A program made the translations under genes and the position numbers. From the NCBI RefSeq assembly GCF_900111905.1, contig NZ_FOKM01000002.1, forward strand, positions 186,001 to 250,000: a stretch of 64,000 nucleotides of DNA, read 5' to 3'. Source of the DNA: Rhizobium sp. NFR07 (GTDB lineage: Bacteria; Pseudomonadota; Alphaproteobacteria; Rhizobiales; Rhizobiaceae). This document shows, piece after piece, positions 28,769 through 37,171 of the stretch. A model generated the notes under the pieces. It did not search any database. It was not told the origin of the DNA and worked only from the letters and a program-made list of their open reading frames with translations. Every line of letters begins with the position of its first letter. The stretch's first letter is position 1.

Positions 28769-31492
28769 CTAAGCCACCAAGGCCTTGAAGGTACCACTTT
28801 CCTGTTCAAGGGTCTCGTAGGACCCCTCCTCCAGTATAGCACCACTATCAAACATCACCACCCTATCAAACAGACGTGACAAAGAGATGTTTGACAAAAC
28901 CCAGATTACAGCCGGATCATTCTCCTGTTGTCGCAGAAATGCAAGCACGTTCTGTACGATTTCTTCCTGGGCATGCCGCTCGAGGCCAGGAAGGGGCTTG
29001 TTGAACACGTAATAATCGGAGCGGCGCAGCAGTGCGCGGGCAAGATTAAGCTTGCGTCGCTGTATGGGCGTCAGACGCCGCCCGCCTGCACCAATATCGT
29101 AATCCAGGCCCGCTCTTACAAGCTGGTCGCTGAAGCCGAGCTCCTGCGAGACTTTCGATGCCAGTGCACGCAGCTCGGCAACGCCGTCGGCGTTGCGGTT
29201 GCTGAGCTTGCCGAACACGATATTCTCCCGCAGCGTCGCGACGGATACGTATTTGTCCGGATCGTAGCGCTCGACGAGGTCGCGCAGATGAGAAGGCAGC
29301 TCGGTGTAGAAGAGCTCCCTGGAGCCGACAATCTTGTCCTGCAACTCGGTCGTCAGGATACCGAGACGATAACGCGGTTCGACATATTCGAGCGTCAGAC
29401 GGATGAACGCCTTGTCCGGGTCGGACAGGCGGAAGTTGGCGGGCTTCGGCTCGCTCCTGCGCTGCAGCAGGCTTTGGTAATAGGTGATGTCCTCGGCCGA
29501 CAAGGATGTGACCTGCCGGAAGAACGGGTGGTCGGCGGGCAGCCCGCCGAAGATCTCGACGAGGTTCTTCGCTACTGTCCTGCCGATTTCCACGAATGTC
29601 CGTTGCAGCCCGACCTTGCGCAGCGCCGCGTAGAAATGTTCGCTGGAAAGAAGTTCGCTTTCCGCCGACAGCGTTTCGAGCGTCGCGCCGAACAGAAGGT
29701 TCTCGGCAACGGTAGCCTCCGAATTATAGGCATGGGGCTCGAATGGGACGACAAGCGTGTCCATTCCGAGCTCCTGCATGCGTTCTCTCAGGGCATGTCG
29801 CATCTCAACGACCCTTGCGGCGAATTTCGGATCTTCCTTGGGGTCAATGGTTGAATGGAGTGCAAGTTCCAAAATATCATCCGTGAGTTGCACGACGTCG
29901 AGTGCAGCGAGCAGGGACTTCTTCAGATCTTCCTTCGTGCCGCCGCCGAGTGCTGCGGAAGTGTAGTCCACCCAGCTGGCCCGGATATCGAGATGCGGAT
30001 TGCCGGCTAGCTTGGCTTCGCGAACCTCCCAGAGCCGTTGCCGCGCATCCTTGCCGGTATATTCGATCTTGTTCACCGGCGCATGCTTGAGACCGTAGAC
30101 GAGGTTGTCGAGCAACGTGCCGTGGAAGAAATAGCTGTCGGTCGAAACATAGGAAATATAGCGGCCCGTTACCGATTCCGGCAGTTCCCGGATGTCGGTC
30201 TCGCCGAGGCAGACCCGACCGCTTGATGGCCATGTCACACGACCCAGTGCCTCCGCCATGGCTTCGGCTCCGCGGCCGATATGATCGATCATCGCGACGG
30301 ATTCGCCCCGTTCCACCTTCATGGTCACGTGGTCGACAACCTTTGCACCGCTGTCGTCGTTGACGGAGACGGCGGCGGCCTGGAGTGCTTCGCCCTTGGG
30401 GTGGCTGTTCTCACGCGTCAGTGCGTGCAGCCCGACGGGGATCATGTCCTCGATTTCGAAATTCTCGACCACCTGCTCGTATTTGACCTGCACGTCCTGG
30501 CGCGCCTGATCCCAATCGATCAGTTCCTTCAGCGGTCCCGGCAGGTCCTTGTAGGCATTGATGACGGCAACAAGCTGACCGACGTCGAGCGTGCCGCGCA
30601 GCGTCAGATATCCGCCGATGAGATAGAACAGGAAAGGCGTCAGCTGCGACAGGAAGTTGTTGAGGAACTTGACGAGGAACTTCCACTGGTAGAGGTCGTA
30701 GCGGATGCGGAAGATCTCACCAAGCCGGCTCGCAACATCCGCGCGCTCGTAGTTGGAGGTGTCGTAGGCATGGATGGTGCCGAGGCCTTCGACGACTTCG
30801 CTGACCTTGCCGGCGAGCCGACGGGCGGTGATTTGGCGCTGGCGGCCGAGCTCGATCAGCCGGCGACGCATCTTCGGGATGATGATCACCTGGATCGCCA
30901 CCATGAATGCGGCGACCATGCCGAGCCAGAAGTTCTGCAGGATGATGAAGACGAGGGCGGCGAGTGCCTGCCCGCCGAGCAGTGCCGGCTGGACGAAGGC
31001 GTCGCCGGTAAACCCGCCGAAGGGCTCCACCTCGTCCTTGACCATGCTGGCGATTTCCGCGCCGTTCAGGCTCTTCACATAACGTGGCGGAAAGCGCAGG
31101 ACGCGGTCGAAGAGCTCAAAGCGGATGCGCCGCAGCAGGCGTTCGCCGAGCCGGCCCTTGTAGGTATTGATATAATACTTGAACCCGCCATTGATGATGA
31201 CCAGCAGCAGGAACACGCCGCTAAGGGCAACGAGCGTCTGCATGCGGTCGAGCGGGAAGCCGTCAAAGGCCAGGGGCTGGTCGATCAGCGGTATGTTGAA
31301 GGAGAAGTCCAGAAAGTTCTGGGTCGCATTCAGGTCCTCGAAGCCCTCACCCTGGATAGGGCCGTTAATGATCTGCTTGGGCAGATCGAAGGCCAGGAAG
31401 TAGGGTATCATCGATAACGCTACGATGAAGAGAATCCAGCTCTGCTGGGGGCGCGTATGCGTCCAGATGTAGCGTAGCAAAGTCTTCTGCAT
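28769..31492 (-). CDS. ABC-exporter-like protein with degenerate, expanded nucleotide-binding domain (pseudo-ATPase)
   Basis: A 907-residue protein with ATG 31492 preceded by GAAGGT. Residues 1-340 are an exporter-type transmembrane domain with about six helices. The following domain keeps the fold landmarks of an ABC ATPase but not its chemistry. The Walker A position is DHIGRGAE (403-410), with Lys and Ser replaced by Ala409 and Glu410. The Q-loop region reads YVSTDSYFFHG. The signature LSGGQ is LTPIQ (807-811). Walker B DEP is NKP (831-833), replacing the catalytic Glu by Lys832. The H-loop His position is Ser867. About 300 extra residues lie between Walker A and signature, and the ENxxxG helix motif that follows a Q-loop occurs three times (DNLVYG 462-467, ENLLFG 597-602, ENIVFG 756-761). 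ATP hydrolysis looks impossible. The open frame, ribosome-binding site and coupled CNB gene argue that it is a functional protein, not a decayed gene. Confidence 0.85.
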   Translation of the reverse strand: MQKTLLRYIWTHTRPQQSWILFIVALSMIPYFLAFDLPKQIINGPIQGEGFEDLNATQNFLDFSFNIPLIDQPLAFDGFPLDRMQTLVALSGVFLLLVIINGGFKYYINTYKGRLGERLLRRIRFELFDRVLRFPPRYVKSLNGAEIASMVKDEVEPFGGFTGDAFVQPALLGGQALAALVFIILQNFWLGMVAAFMVAIQVIIIPKMRRRLIELGRQRQITARRLAGKVSEVVEGLGTIHAYDTSNYERADVASRLGEIFRIRYDLYQWKFLVKFLNNFLSQLTPFLFYLIGGYLTLRGTLDVGQLVAVINAYKDLPGPLKELIDWDQARQDVQVKYEQVVENFEIEDMIPVGLHALTRENSHPKGEALQAAAVSVNDDSGAKVVDHVTMKVERGESVAMIDHIGRGAEAMAEALGRVTWPSSGRVCLGETDIRELPESVTGRYISYVSTDSYFFHGTLLDNLVYGLKHAPVNKIEYTGKDARQRLWEVREAKLAGNPHLDIRASWVDYTSAALGGGTKEDLKKSLLAALDVVQLTDDILELALHSTIDPKEDPKFAARVVEMRHALRERMQELGMDTLVVPFEPHAYNSEATVAENLLFGATLETLSAESELLSSEHFYAALRKVGLQRTFVEIGRTVAKNLVEIFGGLPADHPFFRQVTSLSAEDITYYQSLLQRRSEPKPANFRLSDPDKAFIRLTLEYVEPRYRLGILTTELQDKIVGSRELFYTELPSHLRDLVERYDPDKYVSVATLRENIVFGKLSNRNADGVAELRALASKVSQELGFSDQLVRAGLDYDIGAGGRRLTPIQRRKLNLARALLRRSDYYVFNKPLPGLERHAQEEIVQNVLAFLRQQENDPAVIWVLSNISLSRLFDRVVMFDSGAILEEGSYETLEQESGTFKALVA

Positions 31493-31845
31493 TAGACCTT
31501 CACCAAAGCGACAGCGTTATCAACTCCGTGTCGGATAAGCTGCATCCGGCAATGTATAGCGCGTCTTAAGGGTTTTAACGAGTATTCTTGATCGCAGTTC
31601 GCATTCCGTCATTTCCGGAAACGGAAAATCGGGCAGCGTTCTGCGGTCAGACAGTCAGTATGGCGGGGCTGCGTAGCCGGATGTCTGCCGTTCCATGAAC
31701 GGGCGGCAAGGACCCGGTGCAGCCTGCCTGAGTCGCATTGATCGGCAATTTCGTGTCGAAGATGCGCCCGTTCAAGACAAGCGTCGAATTATTCCCTGCA
31801 TGTTGCAGGTTCGCCCAGTCGGGATGCAATCGTAATGCATCAAAA
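31493..31845. other. Intergenic region upstream of the degenerate ABC gene
   Basis: About 350 bp without a convincing gene. It should hold the promoter of the degenerate ABC/CNB operon and the end of the cyo-SURF1 transcript. TTTCCGGAAA (31612-31621) is a perfect palindrome nested inside TTCCGT (31604-31609) and ACGGAA (31621-31626). CCGTTC-CAT-GAACGG (31688-31702) is a small hairpin. No recognisable sigma-70 promoter or RNA gene was identified by eye. Confidence 0.5.
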
Positions 31846-32565
31846 TCAGGGATCGCGGGTCAGAAGCCTCGGGATCATGGCGGTAAGGACGAGCGACATG
31901 ATCGCCAGCGTGAACCAGGTCAGTGCGTAGACCAGGTGGCTGTTGCGGAATTGGACGACCGTCAGGCCGCCGACCGGCAGGCCGCCCGGATTAGCCGTCG
32001 CATCCGCGTCGACGAAATAGGGGGCGGCGTTGGAAATCCGCTTGTCTTCCGCAATTGCGACGACATCGCGGGAATACCAGTTGCCCTTGGCCGGGTCGTT
32101 GCTGCGAAGAAAGGCGCCGCCCGACTCGTTGAGACGAAGCAGGCCGCTGACGCTGACCTCGCCGCCGATCTGGCCTTCAGCGCGCGACTGTGGATCACGC
32201 CGATCCTGTGGAACGAAACCGCGATTGACGATGATGGTTGCGCCATCGGCCTGGGTGAGGGGGGTCAGAACCCAGAAGCCGGCACCGCGTTCGGTCACGG
32301 CCTGGACCAGTGTTTCGAGATTGTGGTCGAACGTGCCCTTGAGCGCGACATGCCGGTACTCGACGTCACTCGGCTGCAGGGAGTTCCATTCCGCCCTGGC
32401 CGGCGGAGCGACGGCCTCGGCGTGGACGCGGGCATCGACGCGGGCAATCAGGTTCAGCTTCCAGAACAGGCGCTGGATCTGCCATGAGCCGAGGGCGATG
32501 AAGACGAGAGCTGCAAAAAGCAGAAAAGCCCGCAATGCGAGGTGCGATTTTGCGGGCTTTTCCAT
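31846..32565 (-). CDS. SURF1 family protein
   Basis: Membrane-bound assembly factor for haem-copper terminal oxidases, thought to help haem insertion into subunit I. The 239 residues have one helix near the N-terminus (LALRAFLLFAALVFIALGSWQ, about residues 9-29) followed by the conserved GSWQIQRL, and one near the C-terminus (LVYALTWFTLAIMSLVLTAM). A periplasmic domain lies between them with VNRGFVP and the GNWYSRD motif. It is the last gene of the cyoABCD run, 66 bp after cyoD, so it probably serves this quinol oxidase. Confidence 0.9.
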   Translation of the reverse strand: MEKPAKSHLALRAFLLFAALVFIALGSWQIQRLFWKLNLIARVDARVHAEAVAPPARAEWNSLQPSDVEYRHVALKGTFDHNLETLVQAVTERGAGFWVLTPLTQADGATIIVNRGFVPQDRRDPQSRAEGQIGGEVSVSGLLRLNESGGAFLRSNDPAKGNWYSRDVVAIAEDKRISNAAPYFVDADATANPGGLPVGGLTVVQFRNSHLVYALTWFTLAIMSLVLTAMIPRLLTRDP

Positions 32566-32595
32566 TGTCTATAGGCCTTGTCAGTTAGTCCGTTT

Positions 32596-32638
32596 GCCTT
32601 GGAGCCGCGCTATGCGCGGCCCCGGGCTGCCTCAAGGC
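32596..32638 (-). other. Hairpin between cyoD and SURF1
   Basis: GCCGCGC (32604-32610) and GCGCGGC (32614-32620) form a perfect 7-bp stem with a 3-base loop, flanked by GCCTTG and CAAGGC arms that extend it into the cyoD stop region. No U-tract follows on the minus strand, so it is more likely an attenuator or RNA-stability element lowering SURF1 expression than a full stop. Confidence 0.45.
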
Positions 32639-33033
32639 ATGTTCTTCATCATCTCGGGCGACATCACCATCATGTTCGTATTCAGGTGATGCATGACCCA
32701 GAGCGAGCCGACCAGCGCGATGGCGACGATGACGATCGTGAAGATCAGCGCCATCATCGTCCAGCCGCCTTCCGAACGGGTGTTCATGTGAAGGAAGTAG
32801 ATCATGTGGACGACGATCTGGACGACGCCGAGGATCATGATGGCGGAGACGGTTGCGACCTTGCTGTCGAGTACGTCGCCCATGACGAGCCAGAACGGGA
32901 TGGCCGTCAGGATCACCGAGAGGACGAAGCCCGTCACGTAGCTCTTGAACGAGCCGTGACCGGCCTCATGGCCGTGGCTGTGGCCATGATGTGCTTCATG
33001 CGCATCTTCGTGCGAGGGGGATTTGGCGGTCAT
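32632..33033 (-). CDS. cyoD: Cytochrome o ubiquinol oxidase subunit IV
   Basis: Small membrane subunit of the bo3-type quinol oxidase. ATG 33033 overlaps the cyoC stop by four bases and gives 133 residues, close to the usual 110-130. The N-terminus is strikingly His-rich ([20 protein letters not shown], residues 9-28) and could bind copper or other metal. Three transmembrane segments follow (about 34-54, 61-83 and 95-118), with the family motif [11 protein letters not shown] near residue 74. Confidence 0.92.
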   Translation of the reverse strand: MTAKSPSHEDAHEAHHGHSHGHEAGHGSFKSYVTGFVLSVILTAIPFWLVMGDVLDSKVATVSAIMILGVVQIVVHMIYFLHMNTRSEGGWTMMALIFTIVIVAIALVGSLWVMHHLNTNMMVMSPEMMKNMP

Positions 33034-33650
33034 CCGACGACTCCCATGAGATAGACAACAGAGAAGACACCGATCCAGACGACGTCGAGGAAGTGCCAGA
33101 ACATCGACAGGCACATCAGGCGACGGCGGTTTTCCGGGATCAGGCCGTGCATGGAAACCTGGACCATCAGTGTCACGAGCCAGATGATGCCGAAGGTGAC
33201 GTGCAGGCCGTGGGTGCCGACCAGGGTGAAGAAGGCCGACAGGAATGCCGAACGCTGCGGACCGGCACCCTCGTGGATCAGGTGGTAGAACTCATAGAGT
33301 TCGAGACCCAGGAAGGCGAGGCCGAACAGGCCCGTGATGCCGAGCCAGAACAGTGTTTCCGCCTTGGCGTTGCGCTCCATCTGCAGCATCGCGAAACCGT
33401 AGGTGATCGACGAGAAGAGCAGCATCGCGGTGTTGATCGCGACGAGCTTCAGGTCGAACAGATCCGCCGGGGATGGGCCGGCCGCGTAATTGCGGCCGAC
33501 GACGGCGTAGGTGGCGAACAGCATCGCGAAGATGAGGCAGTCGCTCATCAGATACAGCCAGAACCCGAGGTTCGTGCTGTTTTCTACGTGAGGCTCTTCG
33601 TCGACGTAGAATTGCGGGTTTTCCGCGGTTTGGGCTTCGATCTTGCTCAT
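33030..33650 (-). CDS. cyoC: Cytochrome o ubiquinol oxidase subunit III
   Basis: Membrane subunit III of the bo3 oxidase, 206 residues with about five transmembrane segments. Family markers are [21 protein letters not shown] near residues 29-49, ELYEFYHLI near 117, and [14 protein letters not shown] near 148. The shorter five-helix form is typical of quinol oxidases as opposed to seven-helix cytochrome c oxidase subunit III. It starts 2 bp after cyoB ends. Confidence 0.94.
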   Translation of the reverse strand: MSKIEAQTAENPQFYVDEEPHVENSTNLGFWLYLMSDCLIFAMLFATYAVVGRNYAAGPSPADLFDLKLVAINTAMLLFSSITYGFAMLQMERNAKAETLFWLGITGLFGLAFLGLELYEFYHLIHEGAGPQRSAFLSAFFTLVGTHGLHVTFGIIWLVTLMVQVSMHGLIPENRRRLMCLSMFWHFLDVVWIGVFSVVYLMGVVG

Positions 33651-33652
33651 TG

Positions 33653-35656
33653 TTACACCTGCTTCGCCAGCAGTTCGGTGCGCCGGGTTTCCTCGGCTTC
33701 CACCGCTTCCGCGGGAATGTAGTAGTCACGCTTGTAGTTGAAGGTGTGGGCAATCGAGACCGCCACGATGGCGATGAACGACAGCGCAGCCAGCCACCAC
33801 ATGTACCAGATCAGACCGAAGGCGAGTGCAACGCTGAGACCCGAGAGGATGACGCCGGTGCCGGTGTTCTTCGGCATGTGGATCGGCTTGTAGCCTTCCA
33901 GCTTGCGGGCGTGACCGCGGTTCTTCATGTCGTACCAGCCGTCATGGTCGTAGACGATCGGCGTGAAGGCGAAGTTGTATTCCGGCGGCGGCGACGAGGT
34001 CGACCATTCCAGCGTACGGCCGTTCCACGGATCGCCCGTCTCGTCCTTCAGTTCTTCGCGCTTGAAGTAGCTGACGACGAGCTGGATGATAAAGGAGGCG
34101 ATGCCGATCGCGATCATACCGGCGCCGACGGCGGCGATGATGAACCAGATCTGCAGCGACGGGTCTTCGAACTGCGACACGCGGCGGGTGACGCCCATCA
34201 GGCCGAGCACGTAGAGCGGCATGAAGGCGAAGTAGAAGCCGACGAACCAGAACCAGAAGCTCATCTTGCCCCAGAACGGGTCGAGCTTGTAGCCGAACGC
34301 CTTGGGGAACCAGTAGTTCACGCCGGCGAGAAGGCCGAACAGCACGCCGCCGATGATCACGTTGTGGAAGTGGGCGATCAGGAACAGCGAGTTGTGGAGC
34401 ACGAAGTCGGCCGGCGGAACTGCGAGCATGACGCCGGTCATGCCGCCGATGACGAAGGTGATCATGAAGCCGATCGTCCACAGCATCGGAACGTCGTAAC
34501 GAACGCGACCGCGATAGATGGTGAACAGCCAGTTGAAGATCTTCGCCCCTGTCGGGATCGAGATGATCATCGTGGTGATGCCGAAGAAGGCATTGACCGA
34601 GGCGCCCGAACCCATGGTGAAGAAGTGGTGCAGCCACACGAGGTAGGACAGGACCATGATCACGCAGGTGGCGTAGACCATCGAGGCATAGCCGAACAGG
34701 CGCTTGCCGGAGAAGGTCGCGACGACTTCGGAGAAGATGCCGAATGCCGGCAGGACCAGGATGTAGACTTCCGGGTGACCCCAGATCCAGATCAGGTTCA
34801 CGTACATCATCGGGTTACCGCCGAGATCGTTCGTGAAGAAGTTCGTGCCGGCATAACGGTCGAGCGAAAGGAGTGCGAGCGTTGCCGTCAGGATCGGGAA
34901 GGAGGCGACGATCAGGATGTTGGTGCAGAGCGAGGTCCAGGTGAAGACGGGCATCTTCATGAAGGACATGCCGGGCGCACGCATCTTAACGATCGTGGCG
35001 ATCAGGTTGATACCTGAAAGCGTCGTTCCCACGCCCGCGACCTGCAGGCCCCAGATATAATAGTCGACACCGACGCCGGGGCTGTAGTCCGCGCCGGAAA
35101 GCGGCGGGTATGCGAGCCAGCCGGTACGGGCGAATTCGCCGACGAAGAGCGAGATCATGATGATGATCGCGCCGGCAGTCGTCATCCAGAACGAGAAGTT
35201 GTTCAGGAACGGGAAGGAAACGTCGCGCGCGCCGATCTGCAACGGCACGACATAGTTCATGAAGCCCGTCACGAAGGGCATCGCGACGAAGAAGATCATG
35301 ATCACGCCGTGGGCGGTGAAGACCTGGTCGTAGTGGTGCGGGTTAAGGTAACCCTCGTTGCCGTTGAAGGCAATGGCCTGCTGGATACGCATCATGATCG
35401 CATCCGCGAAGCCGCGCAGCAGCATCACGATCGCGAGGATGATGTACATGATGCCGATCTTCTTGTGGTCGATGCTGGTAATCCAGTCGTTCCACAACGG
35501 CGCCCACCACTTCATGTAGGTGATGAGGCCGAGCACGGCGATGCCGCCGAGCACAACGGCACAGAAGGTCACGACGAGGATCGGCTCGTGATAGGGGAAG
35601 GACTCGAGTGTCAACCGACCGAAGATAAACTTCAGGAGGTCAGGATTGGAAAACAT
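33653..35656 (-). CDS. cyoB: Cytochrome o ubiquinol oxidase subunit I
   Basis: Catalytic subunit holding haem b, haem o3 and CuB, which reduces oxygen to water with ubiquinol electrons and pumps protons. The 667 residues match E. coli CyoB (663). Key motifs are [14 protein letters not shown] near 114 (haem b ligand), [15 protein letters not shown] near 289 (CuB His and the cross-linked Tyr), [10 protein letters not shown] near 343 (two CuB His), and [11 protein letters not shown] near 427 (haem ligands). Around 14-15 transmembrane segments are visible. The Arg/Lys-rich C-terminus ends LLAKQV. It starts 45 bp after cyoA. Confidence 0.96.
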   Translation of the reverse strand: MFSNPDLLKFIFGRLTLESFPYHEPILVVTFCAVVLGGIAVLGLITYMKWWAPLWNDWITSIDHKKIGIMYIILAIVMLLRGFADAIMMRIQQAIAFNGNEGYLNPHHYDQVFTAHGVIMIFFVAMPFVTGFMNYVVPLQIGARDVSFPFLNNFSFWMTTAGAIIIMISLFVGEFARTGWLAYPPLSGADYSPGVGVDYYIWGLQVAGVGTTLSGINLIATIVKMRAPGMSFMKMPVFTWTSLCTNILIVASFPILTATLALLSLDRYAGTNFFTNDLGGNPMMYVNLIWIWGHPEVYILVLPAFGIFSEVVATFSGKRLFGYASMVYATCVIMVLSYLVWLHHFFTMGSGASVNAFFGITTMIISIPTGAKIFNWLFTIYRGRVRYDVPMLWTIGFMITFVIGGMTGVMLAVPPADFVLHNSLFLIAHFHNVIIGGVLFGLLAGVNYWFPKAFGYKLDPFWGKMSFWFWFVGFYFAFMPLYVLGLMGVTRRVSQFEDPSLQIWFIIAAVGAGMIAIGIASFIIQLVVSYFKREELKDETGDPWNGRTLEWSTSSPPPEYNFAFTPIVYDHDGWYDMKNRGHARKLEGYKPIHMPKNTGTGVILSGLSVALAFGLIWYMWWLAALSFIAIVAVSIAHTFNYKRDYYIPAEAVEAEETRRTELLAKQV

Positions 35657-35700
35657 GGGACAACCCGTTCATTGATGTCGTACGACGCAAAGCGCCAGGT

Positions 35701-36840
35701 TCAATTATTGAGCTGGGCCGGCGCGGCCCCTTCGCTGTCATGGTTCATGCCGGGCATCGAATGACCCTCATGTGCGGGCTGGCCGTTCTCCGGCTGCTCG
35801 CTGCGGGGCGGGACGCCGGAAGCCGGGACGGTTGCGCCCGGAGCGGCGCTGTGGCCGGTGCTCAGGTCAGCGTGGCGGTCATCGTGCGTCAGCCGCTCGA
35901 CGTTCTCGTGGCTTTCAACGCCTGCACCGCCCATCATGTCGATGTGCATCATCTCGTCCATGCACATCTTGCCTTCGGCAACGCACATGTTGAGAACGCG
36001 GCGATAAAGGCCGTCTTCGACGGTGGCGTAGTAACGCACGGGCTCGCGCTCGCTCGGCTTTTCAAGCTTCAGATAGGCGTCGCGGTTGAGCGCGGTGCCA
36101 TTCTGCTTCACGCGAGCAACCCAGCCATCGAAGCCTTCATTGTTCAGTGCGTGGAACTTGAAGCGCATGTGCGAGAAGCCGGCGCCCGAGTAGTTCGAGG
36201 ACAGGCCGTCGAAGACGCCTTCCTTGTTGATCACGGCGTGAAGCTTCGTCTCCATGCCCGGCATGGTGTAGATCATGCCTGCCAGCGCCGGAACATAGAA
36301 GGAATTCATCACCGACGATGCCGTCAGCTTGAAGTTGATCGGGCGATCGACCGGGGCGGCCATCTCGTTGACCGTGGCAATGCCATATTCCGGGTAGAAG
36401 AAGAGCCACTTCCAGTCGAGTGCGACGACTTCGACTTCGAGAGGCTGGGTGTTTTCCGGGATAGAGCGCTCTGCATCGATGCGATCGAGCGGCCGATAGG
36501 GGTCGAGCTTGTGGGTGCTGACCCAGGTGATGGCACCGAGTGCGATGATGATCGCGAGAGGCGCTGCCCAGATCACCACTTCAAGACGGGTGGAATGATG
36601 CCATTCGGGATCATACTTGGCCGCCGTGTTCGACTGGCGATAGTGCCAGGCGAAATAGAGGGTGAGGAACAGCACCGGCACGATGATCAGCAGCATCAGA
36701 ACCACTGATATGACGATGAGATCGGCCTGCTGCTGGGCGATATCGCCGGAAGGCGACATAACGACGAGGTCGCAGCCCGACATAAGCGGAAGGATCAGTA
36801 GGAGGGAAAGTTGGCAAAGACGCCGTAAAATTGGGGACAT
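35701..36840 (-). CDS. cyoA: Cytochrome o ubiquinol oxidase subunit II (lipoprotein)
   Basis: Subunit II of the bo3 oxidase. ATG 36840 gives 379 residues with a signal peptide ending in a lipobox-like LMSGC, so it should be lipid-anchored. Two helices follow, then the cupredoxin domain. At the CuA loop it has SSNYSGAGFSHM, where cytochrome c oxidases have two Cys, so CuA is absent, as expected for a quinol oxidase. The C-terminal tail is unusual: NMCVAEGKMCMDEMMHIDMM followed by a long Pro-, His- and Met-containing extension (HSAAPGATVPAS, HEGHSMPGMNHD) not needed for the core fold. Longer in-frame starts upstream are implausible. Confidence 0.93.
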   Translation of the reverse strand: MSPILRRLCQLSLLLILPLMSGCDLVVMSPSGDIAQQQADLIVISVVLMLLIIVPVLFLTLYFAWHYRQSNTAAKYDPEWHHSTRLEVVIWAAPLAIIIALGAITWVSTHKLDPYRPLDRIDAERSIPENTQPLEVEVVALDWKWLFFYPEYGIATVNEMAAPVDRPINFKLTASSVMNSFYVPALAGMIYTMPGMETKLHAVINKEGVFDGLSSNYSGAGFSHMRFKFHALNNEGFDGWVARVKQNGTALNRDAYLKLEKPSEREPVRYYATVEDGLYRRVLNMCVAEGKMCMDEMMHIDMMGGAGVESHENVERLTHDDRHADLSTGHSAAPGATVPASGVPPRSEQPENGQPAHEGHSMPGMNHDSEGAAPAQLNN

Positions 36841-37171
36841 TGGTCTGCTCAAACTTGCTTTTTGTTCAGTTCGCCTATCGGAGCGCCAGCAGCTTCTCCA
36901 TGAGGTGTATCGTCGCAGTGCAGCATTTTTGTTGGCATTGCAATGGAAGACTATGCCCCCACAAGAAATCGGATTTCGGGGCAAGGGCAATTTAACCTAT
37001 TAATTCAGTCCTCGACAGATGCGCATTAGAAAATGCTAAAACTAGAGGCGAAAATCGGCGGCAGATCATCAAAAAAAACGTGAAGCCATATTTTGCATGT
37101 CGAAAGTCTTGATTGACAGCGCGGCCCGCCAACATTCTCATGATGCAGTGACGCGAAGGAGGACGTTAGTC
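36841..37171. other. Divergent cyoA / MFS control region
   Basis: A 331-bp gap between divergent genes, certainly holding both promoters. GAAATC-G-GATTTC (36965-36977) is a perfect inverted repeat. An A-rich run lies near 37069-37078 and the stretch around 36990-37060 is notably AT-richer than the coding DNA. I found no full FNR box (TTGAT-N4-ATCAA) and no EcfG promoter. An in-frame ATG at 37097 could extend the MFS gene but lacks a good ribosome-binding site. Confidence 0.55.

Noticed and set aside
28769..31492. Reading the degenerate ABC gene as a pseudogene
   Set aside because: A 907-codon frame with no stop or frameshift, a proper ribosome-binding site, well-preserved hydrophobic helices and a coupled partner gene all argue for a functional protein that lost ATPase chemistry.
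33650..35017. A 455-codon plus-strand open frame opposite cyoB
   Set aside because: Composition is dominated by His, Asp, Glu and Arg, typical of antisense of a membrane protein; cyoB is certain on the minus strand.
35701..36840. CyoA Cys residues as a CuA centre (cytochrome c oxidase)
   Set aside because: The true CuA loop position reads SSNYSGAGFSHM without Cys; the Cys pair is in the C-terminal tail. Operon content is that of a quinol oxidase.
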